In this document: positions 7,986 to 14,146 of the stretch, in pieces
Layout: every line of letters begins with the position of its first letter
Numbering within the stretch: the stretch's first letter is position 1
Virus record (IMG/VR): IMGVR_UViG_3300020469_000001
Span: 41,273-105,272 of that record
DNA: 64,000 nucleotides
From: a virus
Strand: one strand, 5' to 3'
Notes under the pieces: generated by a model
Told to the model about the DNA's origin: nothing
Seen by the model: only the letters and a program-made list of their open reading frames with translations
Database searches by the model: none
Position numbers and translations under genes: made by a program

Positions 7986-8226
7986 TTTCTTTTAACTGTA
8001 AAACTGTGTCCAGTTTCTTTTGCAGTCGTATCATGTCATTATCCAACATTCTTATCTGGTCGATAAGTTGTAGTATGGTAATTTTCATTTCTTCGATTGC
8101 TGGGTCTATCTTCTCGGTCACTGTAGTCCATACGAAGTATACGAAATATCCAAGTCCAACCATTGCAACAACTGGAAATCCAAATTGTTGTATGGCATCA
8201 ATCACGTCTTGCATCGATACTCCCAC
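7963..8226 (-). CDS. Small BhlA-like membrane protein
   Basis: 87 residues: one TM segment (about 14-36, GFPVVAMVGLGYFVYFVWTTV) followed by a long charged coiled coil ending NERKKTK. FGFPVVA resembles BhlA/holin-like phage proteins. The position directly before csgF, separate from the endolysin cassette, means a role in lysis is not certain; it could be part of the export operon. Confidence 0.65.
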   Translation of the reverse strand: MGVSMQDVIDAIQQFGFPVVAMVGLGYFVYFVWTTVTEKIDPAIEEMKITILQLIDQIRMLDNDMIRLQKKLDTVLQLKENERKKTK

Positions 8227-8494
8227 TTTCTACAAAGTTTTCTGCTCTTGCTATTTTTTCTAAGTCTGGTGCAAGTCCCAGCGCGGATGATACACTCATA
8301 TCTATTTTAATCATATCATTGTTCATAACTTTGATACGAGTAATTAACATCTTAGAGATTCCTCGAACTTCTTCTGTATCTCCAACAACGTCATCCATAA
8401 TCTTTCTTATGATGAGAAATATAAAACCACCCATAAACAGTGCTGCAGCGATAGGTGCTCCAACTTGTCCGATTACGTCAAATATCTCACTCAT
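8198..8494 (-). CDS. Small membrane protein with coiled coil
   Basis: 98 residues. TM segment about 10-32 (VGAPIAAALFMGGFIFLIIRKI), then a charged, probably cytoplasmic helical tail. Same layout as the next gene (VGAPIAA here, FGFPVVA there), suggesting a tandem pair of related holin-like proteins. Overlaps its neighbours by 29 and 4 nt. Confidence 0.65.
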   Translation of the reverse strand: MSEIFDVIGQVGAPIAAALFMGGFIFLIIRKIMDDVVGDTEEVRGISKMLITRIKVMNNDMIKIDMSVSSALGLAPDLEKIARAENFVESGSIDARRD

Positions 8495-8730
8495 AAGTAC
8501 TTAATCATTTCTTGATTGATTGCCATACATCCAAACATGCCAAATAGTACAGTAACCTGTATAATACTTGCATAAGTAATTTGTCTCATTGGATGCATAT
8601 CTGTTAACTTCTCTATCATGCTTTCTGATGGCGATAGGTTAACTATTTGTAATGCTTTCCTAGAAGCCGATGCTTTCTCCGCATCCGCATCTATATGTTT
8701 CTTTTGGGTTGTTAAATCTGAATTCTTCAT
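8491..8730 (-). CDS. Small membrane protein
   Basis: 79 residues. Polar N-terminal half, one TM segment near the C terminus (about 52-72, ITYASIIQVTVLFGMFGCMAI). Its first 71 bp overlap the end of the Fe-S carrier gene in another frame. No family recognised. Confidence 0.55.
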   Translation of the reverse strand: MKNSDLTTQKKHIDADAEKASASRKALQIVNLSPSESMIEKLTDMHPMRQITYASIIQVTVLFGMFGCMAINQEMIKYL

Positions 8731-8977
8731 TTAGTCCGTCCGTGTGCCAATCAATAGTCATGCCTTCTAAATAAGGCGCAGAGTTAGGGTCTACCCTAAA
8801 TCTAATCTTGCCCCAATCTATTACCAGATCATCTGAATAATTTTTAGGGTTAAAAGCAAAAAGATACTCCATACCACCGCAGCCACCCCCAGTAATACCA
8901 AGTCTAAAAACAAAGTTGTCTTCTGCGCTCGCTTTCTGTATAAGTTTAGTATACGCCTCATTAGTAATTTCTATCAT
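8660..8977 (-). CDS. iscA: A-type iron-sulfur carrier (IscA/ErpA/SufA family)
   Basis: 105 residues, normal family length. The three ligand cysteines are present: C33 in GITGGGCGGMEY, and C97 and C99 in YRCGCGESI. These proteins receive or insert [2Fe-2S]/[4Fe-4S] clusters into apo-targets in the cytoplasm. It lies 46 bp after iscU, forming a two-gene cluster-assembly unit; possible clients here are the radical-SAM protein and host enzymes. Which subfamily (IscA, ErpA, SufA) cannot be told by eye. Confidence 0.9.
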   Translation of the reverse strand: MIEITNEAYTKLIQKASAEDNFVFRLGITGGGCGGMEYLFAFNPKNYSDDLVIDWGKIRFRVDPNSAPYLEGMTIDWHTDGLNEEFRFNNPKETYRCGCGESIGF

Positions 8978-9023
8978 CTATCTAATTTAAATAGTCTCCA
9001 AACATTTTGTATTCTGCTTGCTT

Positions 9024-9440
9024 TCATAAATTTGTGTATTTTTCTGAACATTTATCCTCCCAGTTCTGAATAGCCTTTCTTATTGCGTCTTCGGCTAGAA
9101 CTGAGCAGTGAATCTTTATTGGCGGCAACTGTAGTGCCTCGGCAATATCTTTGTTCTTAATTTCTTTTGCTTCTTCTATAGTAAGTCCTTTTAACATATC
9201 TACAAACATTGTAGAAGACGCGATAGCTGAACCGCATCCATATGTTTTAAATTTTACATCAATGATTTTTTCTTGTTCGTCAAGTTTAAGTTGTAACTTC
9301 ATGACATCACCACAAGCGGGTGCTCCTGTCATTCCTGTAGCTATATCGGGGTCGTTCGGGTCAAAACGGCCTACGCTAAATTGCTTAGGACTGTTCAGTA
9401 CTCCTTCGAACCTTTCGATAACTTCTTTACTATATGCCAA
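9024..9440 (-). CDS. iscU: IscU iron-sulfur scaffold protein
   Basis: 138 residues, full length. Shows GMTGAPACGDVMKLQ (C43, D45), FKTYGCGSAIASS (C69) and LPPIKIHCSVLAEDAI (C112), including the LPPxK chaperone-recognition motif, so all cluster ligands are kept. IscU is the scaffold on which IscS builds [2Fe-2S]. No cysteine desulfurase is in the window, so it must borrow the host's. Overlaps the upstream small gene by 11 bp. Confidence 0.95.
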   Translation of the reverse strand: MAYSKEVIERFEGVLNSPKQFSVGRFDPNDPDIATGMTGAPACGDVMKLQLKLDEQEKIIDVKFKTYGCGSAIASSTMFVDMLKGLTIEEAKEIKNKDIAEALQLPPIKIHCSVLAEDAIRKAIQNWEDKCSEKYTNL

Positions 9441-9624
9441 TTTTCTTTATACCAAATACATAGTTTTCAGCTGCATCTTCTGCATACGCTTCACTATGTC
9501 CTTTGTAAAATTCGGTAGCTACTAATACACCCTCTGGGTTGTAGAATCTAGCACCAAATACTCCTTTGTCTACGATTGTGTCGGCTCGTAGATTGCCACT
9601 CATGTACGTTGATAGTTCTTGCAT
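9430..9624 (-). CDS. Small conserved-looking phage protein
   Basis: 64 residues from this ATG, chosen because GAGG lies 7 nt upstream; an in-frame ATG at 9636 would add MRKK. Contains FGARFYNPEGVLVATEFYKGHSEAYAEDAAENY, resembling small aquatic-phage proteins with the GHSE.YAEDAAEN pattern. No known function. Confidence 0.6.
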   Translation of the reverse strand: MQELSTYMSGNLRADTIVDKGVFGARFYNPEGVLVATEFYKGHSEAYAEDAAENYVFGIKKIGI

Positions 9625-9639
9625 TTTTTTCCTCATATT

Positions 9640-10092
9640 TTATTTCAACAACTTCTCCATCAGTTTGCCATAGTTGCCTTGCCCGAAAGGGAGTTCGTTG
9701 ATCTGTACATTTGTCTGATTTTTGACATTTGAGGTTTTTGCTTTTTCTAGTTCTGCCATAGCTTTGATTTCATCCATACGCATTTTGTGTGCCATTTGTA
9801 TTAAATCCGCTAGGTCTTTGTTAGTATAAATTTGAGATTCTTCGCTCTCTTCTAGTTTGCGCTCAATAATATCGTCAAGTGTGTTTGCTAATTTAAAACG
9901 ATTTCTGTAACCTGTATCTAGATACACTTGATCGATGTACGCTTTGATTTCCCGTTTTCCTAAAAATTCTTGCACGGTGTTTTCATCTATTTTCATTCTG
10001 GCGCACACGGCTGGTATGCTTCCTAATTCTAGATAGTTGTTCGCTATTTCAAGCCCTTCTGGACTCATCTTGGTTACAATTTCATTTTTCAT
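9640..10092 (-). CDS. Putative terminase small subunit / HTH protein
   Basis: 150 residues from the ATG six bases after a perfect -10 box; a longer frame to 10302 runs through the promoter and is rejected. N-terminal HTH-like region (SPEGLEIANNYLELGSIPAVCARMKIDENTVQEFLGKREI) and YIDQVYLDTGYRNR, followed by helical segments, then a Gln/Asn-rich tail. The layout resembles phage small terminase proteins, which bind pac/cos DNA, but no large subunit is in the window. A general HTH regulator is the alternative. Confidence 0.5.
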   Translation of the reverse strand: MKNEIVTKMSPEGLEIANNYLELGSIPAVCARMKIDENTVQEFLGKREIKAYIDQVYLDTGYRNRFKLANTLDDIIERKLEESEESQIYTNKDLADLIQMAHKMRMDEIKAMAELEKAKTSNVKNQTNVQINELPFGQGNYGKLMEKLLK

Positions 10093-10264
10093 ATTTTGAT
10101 TATACCAAATTTTAATCCTCGTGTCAAGAAGTATTTTCGTATGCATCGTCACGATGCTCTGTGCGCGTCTTTTTACTCTTTTCCAAAAAATCCAAAAGTC
10201 GTACGCGCAGGGGGGTGTGGGCGAGACAGGGGAGCAAGGTCTACTAACCCCCCTATCATATATG
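10093..10264. other. Intergenic GC-richer segment with inverted repeat
   Basis: Beyond the promoter this stretch has no gene. It holds a long-arm inverted repeat read leftward: AGGGGGGT (about 10248-10255) pairs with ACACCCCCCT (about 10206-10215), followed leftward by a T-rich stretch, so it may terminate transcripts of the two small genes to its right. Confidence 0.35.
10099..10127 (-). promoter_or_regulatory. Sigma70-type promoter giving a leaderless mRNA
   Basis: TTGACA-N17-TATAAT read leftward; TATAAT ends exactly six bases before the ATG at 10092, so transcription should begin at or next to the start codon. It probably drives the whole 10.1-2.7 kb operon including Fe-S and curli-type genes. 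Confidence 0.85.
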
Positions 10265-10447
10265 CTAGACTGTGTCAACTGTTCTTTCAAGAAAACTGCC
10301 AAAGGGCGATTCTTGAAGGCTCACTACTTGACATCTATTATCAAATCTTTTCTTTTGCTCATCACAGATTTTTTCTGCTATTGCTTTTGCTTCTTCGTCA
10401 TTCTCACACCAAATATTTAATGAGAATTCTACTCTATATCTTTCCAT
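10265..10447 (-). CDS. Small hypothetical protein
   Basis: 60 residues; YRVEFSLNIWCENDEEAKAIAEKICDE reads as a beta-alpha unit. Preceded by GGAGGGC ribosome site. No family recognised. Follows the 45-residue gene by one base. Confidence 0.6.
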   Translation of the reverse strand: MERYRVEFSLNIWCENDEEAKAIAEKICDEQKKRFDNRCQVVSLQESPFGSFLERTVDTV

Positions 10448-10448
10448 A

Positions 10449-10586
10449 TTATTTGCCCTCCAATTTAATTTTTAGCTTATGGATTCTATTTGAAATATTG
10501 AAATACATTTTTGAGCCAACTCTAACTTGCTTTCTAGCTTTGAGCCAAACTTGAATTTCCCTTTCCATTTCTTTTTTCGTTTTCAT
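10449..10586 (-). CDS. Small basic helical protein (leaderless)
   Basis: 45 residues, rich in Lys/Arg (KTKKEMEREI, KLKIKLEGK). Its ATG lies six bases after TATAAT (10593-10598), itself 17 bp after TTGCAA (10616-10621), so the mRNA is predicted leaderless; the AGGAG that is visible sits inside the promoter spacer and is not transcribed. Confidence 0.55.
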   Translation of the reverse strand: MKTKKEMEREIQVWLKARKQVRVGSKMYFNISNRIHKLKIKLEGK

Positions 10587-10592
10587 AATATA

Positions 10593-10621
10593 ATTATACA
10601 CTCCTTATTTTAAATTTGCAA
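10593..10621 (-). promoter_or_regulatory. Promoter TTGCAA-N17-TATAAT, leaderless type
   Basis: Leftward promoter whose -10 box ends six bases before the ATG at 10586. It lies just outside the left palindrome of the adjacent cassette. Confidence 0.7.
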
Positions 10622-10647
10622 ATCTTTTTTTCTTAAAAACTTGAACA

Positions 10648-10712
10648 TGGTTTAAAATTTGTTTACCCTTCGGGTTAATCTAAACTTGTTTAGATAAACA
10701 AATTTTAAACCA
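10648..10712. repeat. Left three-way-junction palindrome of the cassette
   Basis: Perfect 17-bp outer stem (10649-10665 with 10695-10711, extended by T10648:A10712) enclosing two smaller palindromes: CCC-TTC-GGG (10666-10674) and CTAAAC-TT-GTTTAG (10680-10693). As single strand it would fold into a T or three-way junction. An inverted copy lies at 13370-13428, so the pair bounds the 2.7-kb cassette. Confidence 0.85.
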
Positions 10713-10724
10713 CGAACGCCTTTT

Positions 10725-10741
10725 TGTCAACTTTTGTGACA
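10725..10741. promoter_or_regulatory. TGTCA-N7-TGACA operator-like site 1
   Basis: Inverted repeat TGTCA/TGACA around ACTTTTG. A second identical-pattern site is at 10782-10798 and a 9/10-match copy near the right palindrome (13341-13357). A dimeric DNA-binding protein is the natural reader. Confidence 0.55.
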
Positions 10742-10781
10742 GATTATTTTTCGGGTTTCTCATACACGATTTTAGCAAAAA

Positions 10782-10798
10782 TGTCAAATTTTGTGACA
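10782..10798. promoter_or_regulatory. TGTCA-N7-TGACA operator-like site 2
   Basis: Same inverted repeat with AATTTTG in the middle, 57 bp from site 1 and 30 bp upstream of the -35 box of the cassette promoter, so it could control it. Confidence 0.55.
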
Positions 10799-10827
10799 GA
10801 ATTTTTTGCGAACTTTTGAGAAATGTT

Positions 10828-10856
10828 TTGCAAACTTTAGAGAAAAGATTTATAAT
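10828..10856 (+). promoter_or_regulatory. Cassette promoter TTGCAA-N17-TATAAT
   Basis: -35 TTGCAA, -10 TATAAT, 17-bp spacer. First promoter for the rightward seven-gene cassette; the first ORF begins 39 bp downstream of the -10. Confidence 0.7.
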
Positions 10857-10894
10857 TTATATATTGTTAATAATTAAATGGAGACAATATAAGA

Positions 10895-10966
10895 ATGGAA
10901 ATATTTTTAATACCTATGGGACTGCTAATACTAGCAATCGGATTTATGATTAATGGGGGAAGATAA
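10895..10966 (+). CDS. 23-residue membrane microprotein
   Basis: Nearly all hydrophobic (IFLIPMGLLILAIGFMING) with a basic end, one TM helix. ATG preceded by GGAGACAATATAAG. Its stop overlaps the next start (TAATG), with GGGGG ahead of that start. Function unknown; short TM peptides of this kind occur in plasmid and phage modules. Confidence 0.5.
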   Translation: MEIFLIPMGLLILAIGFMINGGR

Positions 10967-11181
10967 TGCACGATAAATTATACATGCACTTACTGAAAGC
11001 CAAACATCAAGCCGAGAAAGAAAGGCTAGAAGTTAAGCAAAAACTAGACCTATTCAGAAAAGCGAATAGACATGCTAAACTTACTAAAGCGATAGGCTCA
11101 GAATATAAACAATTCGAGAAACAAATCAATTCATATAATGGGTTGATTCGTGGACTGAAAGAAAGACTAAAACAAGGTTAA
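10966..11181 (+). CDS. Basic coiled-coil protein
   Basis: 71 residues, almost continuous amphipathic helix with Lys/Arg/Glu heptads (KHQAEKERLEVKQKLDLFRKANRHAKL...). The ribosome site is a GGGGG tract, the style shared by four genes of this cassette and not seen as the rule outside it. No family recognised. Confidence 0.6.
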   Translation: MHDKLYMHLLKAKHQAEKERLEVKQKLDLFRKANRHAKLTKAIGSEYKQFEKQINSYNGLIRGLKERLKQG

Positions 11182-11225
11182 AGATGTTGACCTTTAGCAA
11201 CAACATCACAAATGGAGAAAATATT

Positions 11226-11396
11226 ATGGTAGATAAACCAAAATATTATGAAGATATGACTAAATCAGAAATGGTAAAAATCATATCTGAATCAACAGGG
11301 ATTAAACTCCCAGCACTCGAAAGAGCAACGAAGATTGATATTTCTAATATAGCGAAAGCGTTAAAAGTATCGGCAAATTATAAGGGGGCGAATTAA
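11226..11396 (+). CDS. Small SAP/HTH-like domain protein
   Basis: 56 residues from the ATG that follows GGAGAAAATATT; an upstream in-frame ATG at 11184 has no site. KSEMVKIISESTGIKLPALERATKIDISNIAKAL aligns in pattern with the C-terminal module of the Myb/SANT-like proteins elsewhere in the window (KSELVAQLEAHFGIELPTLVKAGKQDLQRLVDTI at 15.1 kb). Suggests a DNA- or protein-binding helix-extended-loop-helix module of common origin. Confidence 0.6.
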   Translation: MVDKPKYYEDMTKSEMVKIISESTGIKLPALERATKIDISNIAKALKVSANYKGAN

Positions 11397-12277
11397 TGTC
11401 ACCTCATAGCACGAGGGCAACGCATACTATTGTATGCGTTGTCGATACTGAAACAACTTTTATCAATGAAACGCCTAGAATGGTTTATCATTTTGGGGCG
11501 ACCTTTGGAGACATTGAGCAAGAGAATTCTTTTAATGTTGTTAAAATGGATTATTATGTTAAGGAAGTTATCGAAGATTTATCTTTATTCTTACATCAGA
11601 ATAAAGAGGGGCATAACTTTGGATATAATAAATCTATGGCTAGAGCATTAAAAGACGCTATTAACAATCCTCATAAGGTTAAGAAATGGAAAGATATAAT
11701 AAAAGAATGGCAAGACTATTTACACGCTATGAATGTTCAATATCTTACATCTTATAATTTCAATTTTGATATTGGCACAGATTCAAGCGAAATTGCCACC
11801 ATTAGAAAAACACATCAACAGCTAACAGATAAGACTTTTTTCTTACCTCGTAATGTTGATTATTGTTGCTTAATGGATATAGGGGCAACTTTGTTTATGA
11901 ATAGAAATTATCTTAATTGGGTTAATTCCTTAGATGAGAATGAAAAGAATCAGATGACTACAGAAAAAGGAAATTTATCTTATTCGGCTCAATCTTGTAT
12001 GCGATACATAAACCGAGATTTATGGTATCAAGAACAACATACAGCATTAAGGGATTCATTACTTGAATTTCAATTATTCGCACATTTTTGGGGTAAATGG
12101 AAATCAATAATAAAAAAAGAGTTTGTTAATAATGTAAATACTCCCTCGTGGCAACATCTTAAAAAGGGTTATTCGGCAACGAAAAAACGCCAATTAAGAA
12201 AAGGGATTAAATCGAAAAAGGTTGCTAAAAAGAAAATGCAAATACAAACCGAGCTAAACTTACAAGGGGGTAAATAA
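11396..12277 (+). CDS. DEDD-type 3'-5' exonuclease-like protein
   Basis: 293 residues. Exo I is CVVDTETTFI (metal-binding D and E), Exo II is LTSYNFNFDI (N...D) and Exo III is EQHTALRDSLLEFQLF (H-x4-D type, as in DnaQ/RNase T exonucleases). The spacing between Exo I and II is longer than in DnaQ. C terminus (~250-293) is a very basic tail (KKRQLRKGIKSKKVAKKKMQ). Probably a cytoplasmic nuclease acting on DNA or RNA. It is the largest gene of the palindrome-bounded cassette and starts by TAATG overlap. Confidence 0.7.
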   Translation: MSPHSTRATHTIVCVVDTETTFINETPRMVYHFGATFGDIEQENSFNVVKMDYYVKEVIEDLSLFLHQNKEGHNFGYNKSMARALKDAINNPHKVKKWKDIIKEWQDYLHAMNVQYLTSYNFNFDIGTDSSEIATIRKTHQQLTDKTFFLPRNVDYCCLMDIGATLFMNRNYLNWVNSLDENEKNQMTTEKGNLSYSAQSCMRYINRDLWYQEQHTALRDSLLEFQLFAHFWGKWKSIIKKEFVNNVNTPSWQHLKKGYSATKKRQLRKGIKSKKVAKKKMQIQTELNLQGGK

Positions 12278-12453
12278 TGGCTAAACAATTAGAATTAAAT
12301 TTTGATCCAAAATCGGCAATGGTTAAGGAAATAGAAAAAGATGTTCCAGACTTTAAAAAGAATGGATTTAAAACAAGGGACGAATATTTGGTTGCTTGTG
12401 AATTTGATAGATGTGCAAGGCACATGGAACAAATGAAAGGGGGTAAAAAATGA
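12277..12453 (+). CDS. Small hypothetical protein
   Basis: 58 residues (starts MAKQLELNFDPK, ends MEQMKGGKK), with two cysteines in VACEFDRCARH. Preceded by a GGGGG ribosome tract and joined to both neighbours by overlaps. No family recognised. Confidence 0.55.
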   Translation: MAKQLELNFDPKSAMVKEIEKDVPDFKKNGFKTRDEYLVACEFDRCARHMEQMKGGKK

Positions 12454-12704
12454 GATATATGTCAGAATTTGAAAGGCACGATAGAAAACTTCGTAAAATA
12501 AAAAATTGGTTAACTGTATTAGCTATGCTTTTAATTTTTATAGGATTGCAAGGGTTTTTACCCTTGCCACGCCTTGAATCTACATTTTTCATATTTACAG
12601 GTAATGCCTGTATTTTTTGGGTTGCTATGGTAGATGAAGATAAAAGATTATTTCTTTTTACTTTGTTGATGATAATTGCACAAATTTCTAGGGTGGCATT
12701 ATGA
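12450..12704 (+). CDS. Small membrane protein, 2-3 TM segments
   Basis: 84 residues. Charged N terminus, then hydrophobic segments around 19-42 (WLTVLAMLLIFIGLQGFLPL), 46-62 and 66-82. Also preceded by GGGGG. No family recognised; membrane partner of the cassette. Confidence 0.6.
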   Translation: MRYMSEFERHDRKLRKIKNWLTVLAMLLIFIGLQGFLPLPRLESTFFIFTGNACIFWVAMVDEDKRLFLFTLLMIIAQISRVAL

Positions 12705-13243
12705 CTTTTAGAGGAATGAAAGCGTATCTATATCTTAAACTTATAACTCGATTTTGTGATAGACTTTTTAATATAAATCAGAAAATCAGAATTTATGATT
12801 TAGATGGAACTATAATAGATTCGAGCCACCGAGCAAAGCATAATGAATATGGAAAATTAGATTTAGACCATTGGAAAGAAAACAATACTAAAGAAAATAT
12901 TTTTAAAGATGATTTGCTTCCTATGTATTGGCAACTCGTAGCCGATTATAAGAATGGCGATTATATTATTTTATGCACAGCTAGAGAAATGGGAAAATGG
13001 GATTTAGAATATTTGCATACAATGGGTATTTATTACGATAAAATTTTATGTAGAAATGAAAATGAAAATACTGCCGATTGGAAATTAAAAAGGCGTTTAC
13101 TAAATCCATATTTTAATTTGAAGCCATTTAGAAATATACAAAAATATTTCTATGATGATAACGATTCTAACCTTTTAGCCATTGGCGATATGGGGGCGAC
13201 TTGTTGCAACGCTAAAGAATGGAATAACAAATTTAGCAAATAG
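12701..13243 (+). CDS. HAD-like phosphatase (polynucleotide-kinase 3'-phosphatase type)
   Basis: 180 residues. HAD motif I is IYDLDGTIIDSS (nucleophile Asp), motif II is IILCTARE (the T/S with TAR as in Pnkp-type and 5'-nucleotidase-type phage phosphatases), and motif IV is FYDDNDSNLLAI (DDxxx(N)D). Known relatives dephosphorylate nucleic-acid 3' ends or nucleotides. With the DEDD nuclease in the same cassette, a nucleic-acid end-processing job is plausible but inferred. Confidence 0.7.
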   Translation: MTFRGMKAYLYLKLITRFCDRLFNINQKIRIYDLDGTIIDSSHRAKHNEYGKLDLDHWKENNTKENIFKDDLLPMYWQLVADYKNGDYIILCTAREMGKWDLEYLHTMGIYYDKILCRNENENTADWKLKRRLLNPYFNLKPFRNIQKYFYDDNDSNLLAIGDMGATCCNAKEWNNKFSK

Positions 13244-13255
13244 AAAGGGGGAACA

Positions 13256-13284
13256 GGGGCGAGAAATCGCCCCACTTTTTTTTT
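13256..13284 (+). terminator. Intrinsic terminator of the cassette
   Basis: GGGGCGA-GAAA-TCGCCCC stem with a GAAA loop followed by a 9-T run. Confidence 0.9.
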
Positions 13285-13340
13285 CAAAAAAAGACTTGAC
13301 TTTTACCCCAAAATCCTGTAAAAAAATCCACAAAAAAACT

Positions 13341-13357
13341 TGTCACAAAACTTGACT
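13341..13357. promoter_or_regulatory. Operator-like site 3, near the right palindrome
   Basis: TGTCA-N7-TGACT: inverted copy of the sites at 10725 and 10782 (one mismatch), also on the cassette-facing side of the palindrome, so the whole end structure is mirrored. Confidence 0.45.
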
Positions 13358-13369
13358 TTTTCTCGTGCG

Positions 13370-13428
13370 TGGTTTAAAATTTGTTTATCTAAACAGATAA
13401 ACCCGAAGGGCTAGCAAATTTTAAACCA
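13370..13428. repeat. Right three-way-junction palindrome of the cassette
   Basis: 13-bp outer stem GGTTTAAAATTTG/CAAATTTTAAACC plus T13370:A13428, enclosing TTTATCT-AAAC-AGATAAA (13384-13401) and CCC-GAA-GGG (13402-13410). It is the reverse complement of the left copy in order and shape; the inner hairpins differ in sequence but keep their pairing. Confidence 0.85.
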
Positions 13429-13549
13429 AGAACGATTTATCAACCTTCACAAATCCATAACACGAAACGCCAAAAATGTCAAGGGTTAATTTTCAAAAAT
13501 TTTGTGATATAATCACTAGGTGAATTTACTTTATAAATATAGAATCGTC

Positions 13550-13627
13550 ATGGAATTAATCAGAACTGTAATTCCTGTTATTATGGTCATATTACAGGGC
13601 ATAATTATTTTTAAATTATTTTCATAA
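13550..13627 (+). CDS. 25-residue membrane microprotein
   Basis: MELIRTVIPVIMVILQGIII then FKLFS: one TM helix. Upstream is an extended -10 (TGATATAAT, 13505-13513) without a good -35. No obvious SD before ATG. Similar in kind to the microprotein at 10895. Could be a toxin-like peptide or a chance frame. Confidence 0.35.
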   Translation: MELIRTVIPVIMVILQGIIIFKLFS

Positions 13628-13632
13628 ATCGC

Positions 13633-13661
13633 TTGACAATAGGGGCGAAATCGCCGATAAT
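13633..13661 (+). promoter_or_regulatory. Promoter TTGACA-N17-GATAAT
   Basis: Spacer contains the palindrome GGCGA-AA-TCGCC, which could act as an operator. Drives the noncoding transcript at 13668-13940. Confidence 0.75.
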
Positions 13662-13667
13662 ATTTAT

Positions 13668-13940
13668 ATTGATTGAGAGGGAAACAACCGAAAGGGAAAC
13701 GAACTCGACAGACTAGGAAAGACAACAGAAACATAGACACAGAAACCCACTCTCTAAGAATCGAACTCGCAGAACTTCAACCACCTCCGAGACTGAGTCG
13801 CTGACAAGGTCAACAGGGAATGAACTCAAAATCAAGACAGGCTAGGAAGTCTCGACCAACTAGCCGACCGAGAGGGAAAGGACTCATACTCCGAGATTAT
13901 ATCAAAAGAGATTGTTGGACTTCCCCTCTCACTTTTTTTT
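13668..13940 (+). ncRNA. Candidate closed-stem small RNA (~270 nt)
   Basis: No credible ORF follows the promoter at 13633. The 5' end GAGAGGG-AA (13675-13683) pairs with TT-CCCCTCTC (13921-13930), extended by AAC/GTT, and the 3' strand runs straight into eight T's, so the terminator stem is formed with the RNA's own 5' end. Inside are GGCTAG/CTAGCC and CGAGACT/AGTCTCG pairings and two related purine-rich units (GGGAA..GAACTC...GACAG..TAGGAA). Confidence 0.55.
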
Positions 13941-14007
13941 CACCGATTTTTTCGGAGGACTGCCCCTGCCCGAGATTTGAGAAATCCTGACGCGCCCTGC
14001 GCCAACG

Positions 14008-14069
14008 CAGTGCAGTGTCGAAACGAAACGTGGTGCGGGTGCGCCAAAGGCAGTGCAGTAACGAAACGA
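14008..14069. repeat. Two iteron-like repeats (third copy at 14537-14555)
   Basis: CAGTGCAGT-NN-CGAAACGA occurs at 14008-14026, 14051-14069 and 14537-14555 (rightward reading). Direct orientation and proximity to the DnaA-box pair suggest either initiator/replication iterons or a repeated module of the two leftward small RNAs. Confidence 0.6.
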
Positions 14070-14093
14070 GAGGTCTGCGCAGAGCGATCCGAC

Positions 14094-14113
14094 TTATCCA
14101 CAGGTTATCCCCA
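14094..14113 (+). other. Tandem DnaA-box-like pair
   Basis: TTATCCACA (perfect E. coli-type DnaA box) at 14094-14102 and TTATCCCCA at 14105-14113, spaced 11 bp in the same direction, inside a gene-free GC-shifted block between oppositely transcribed regions. Suggests a replication origin that may recruit host DnaA; not proven by sequence alone. Confidence 0.55.
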
Positions 14114-14146
14114 AGTCTCTGTGGGTATCCCGCCCCCCACCCTATT

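Larger units (their letters stand above)
13930..14140 (-). ncRNA. Leftward small RNA candidate with repeat module
   Basis: Starts at the promoter 14147-14175 read leftward. It contains two copies of CGTTTCGNyACTGCACTG followed by TTGGCGC, the module also found once in the RNA at 14465-14613. GC content is higher than the flanks. No SD-led ORF. The 3' end is not clear; there is no T-run on this strand. Confidence 0.4.

Noticed and set aside
10648-13428. Insertion sequence
   Set aside because: Inverted ends exist, but no transposase gene, no DDE-like motif and no clear target-site duplication are seen.
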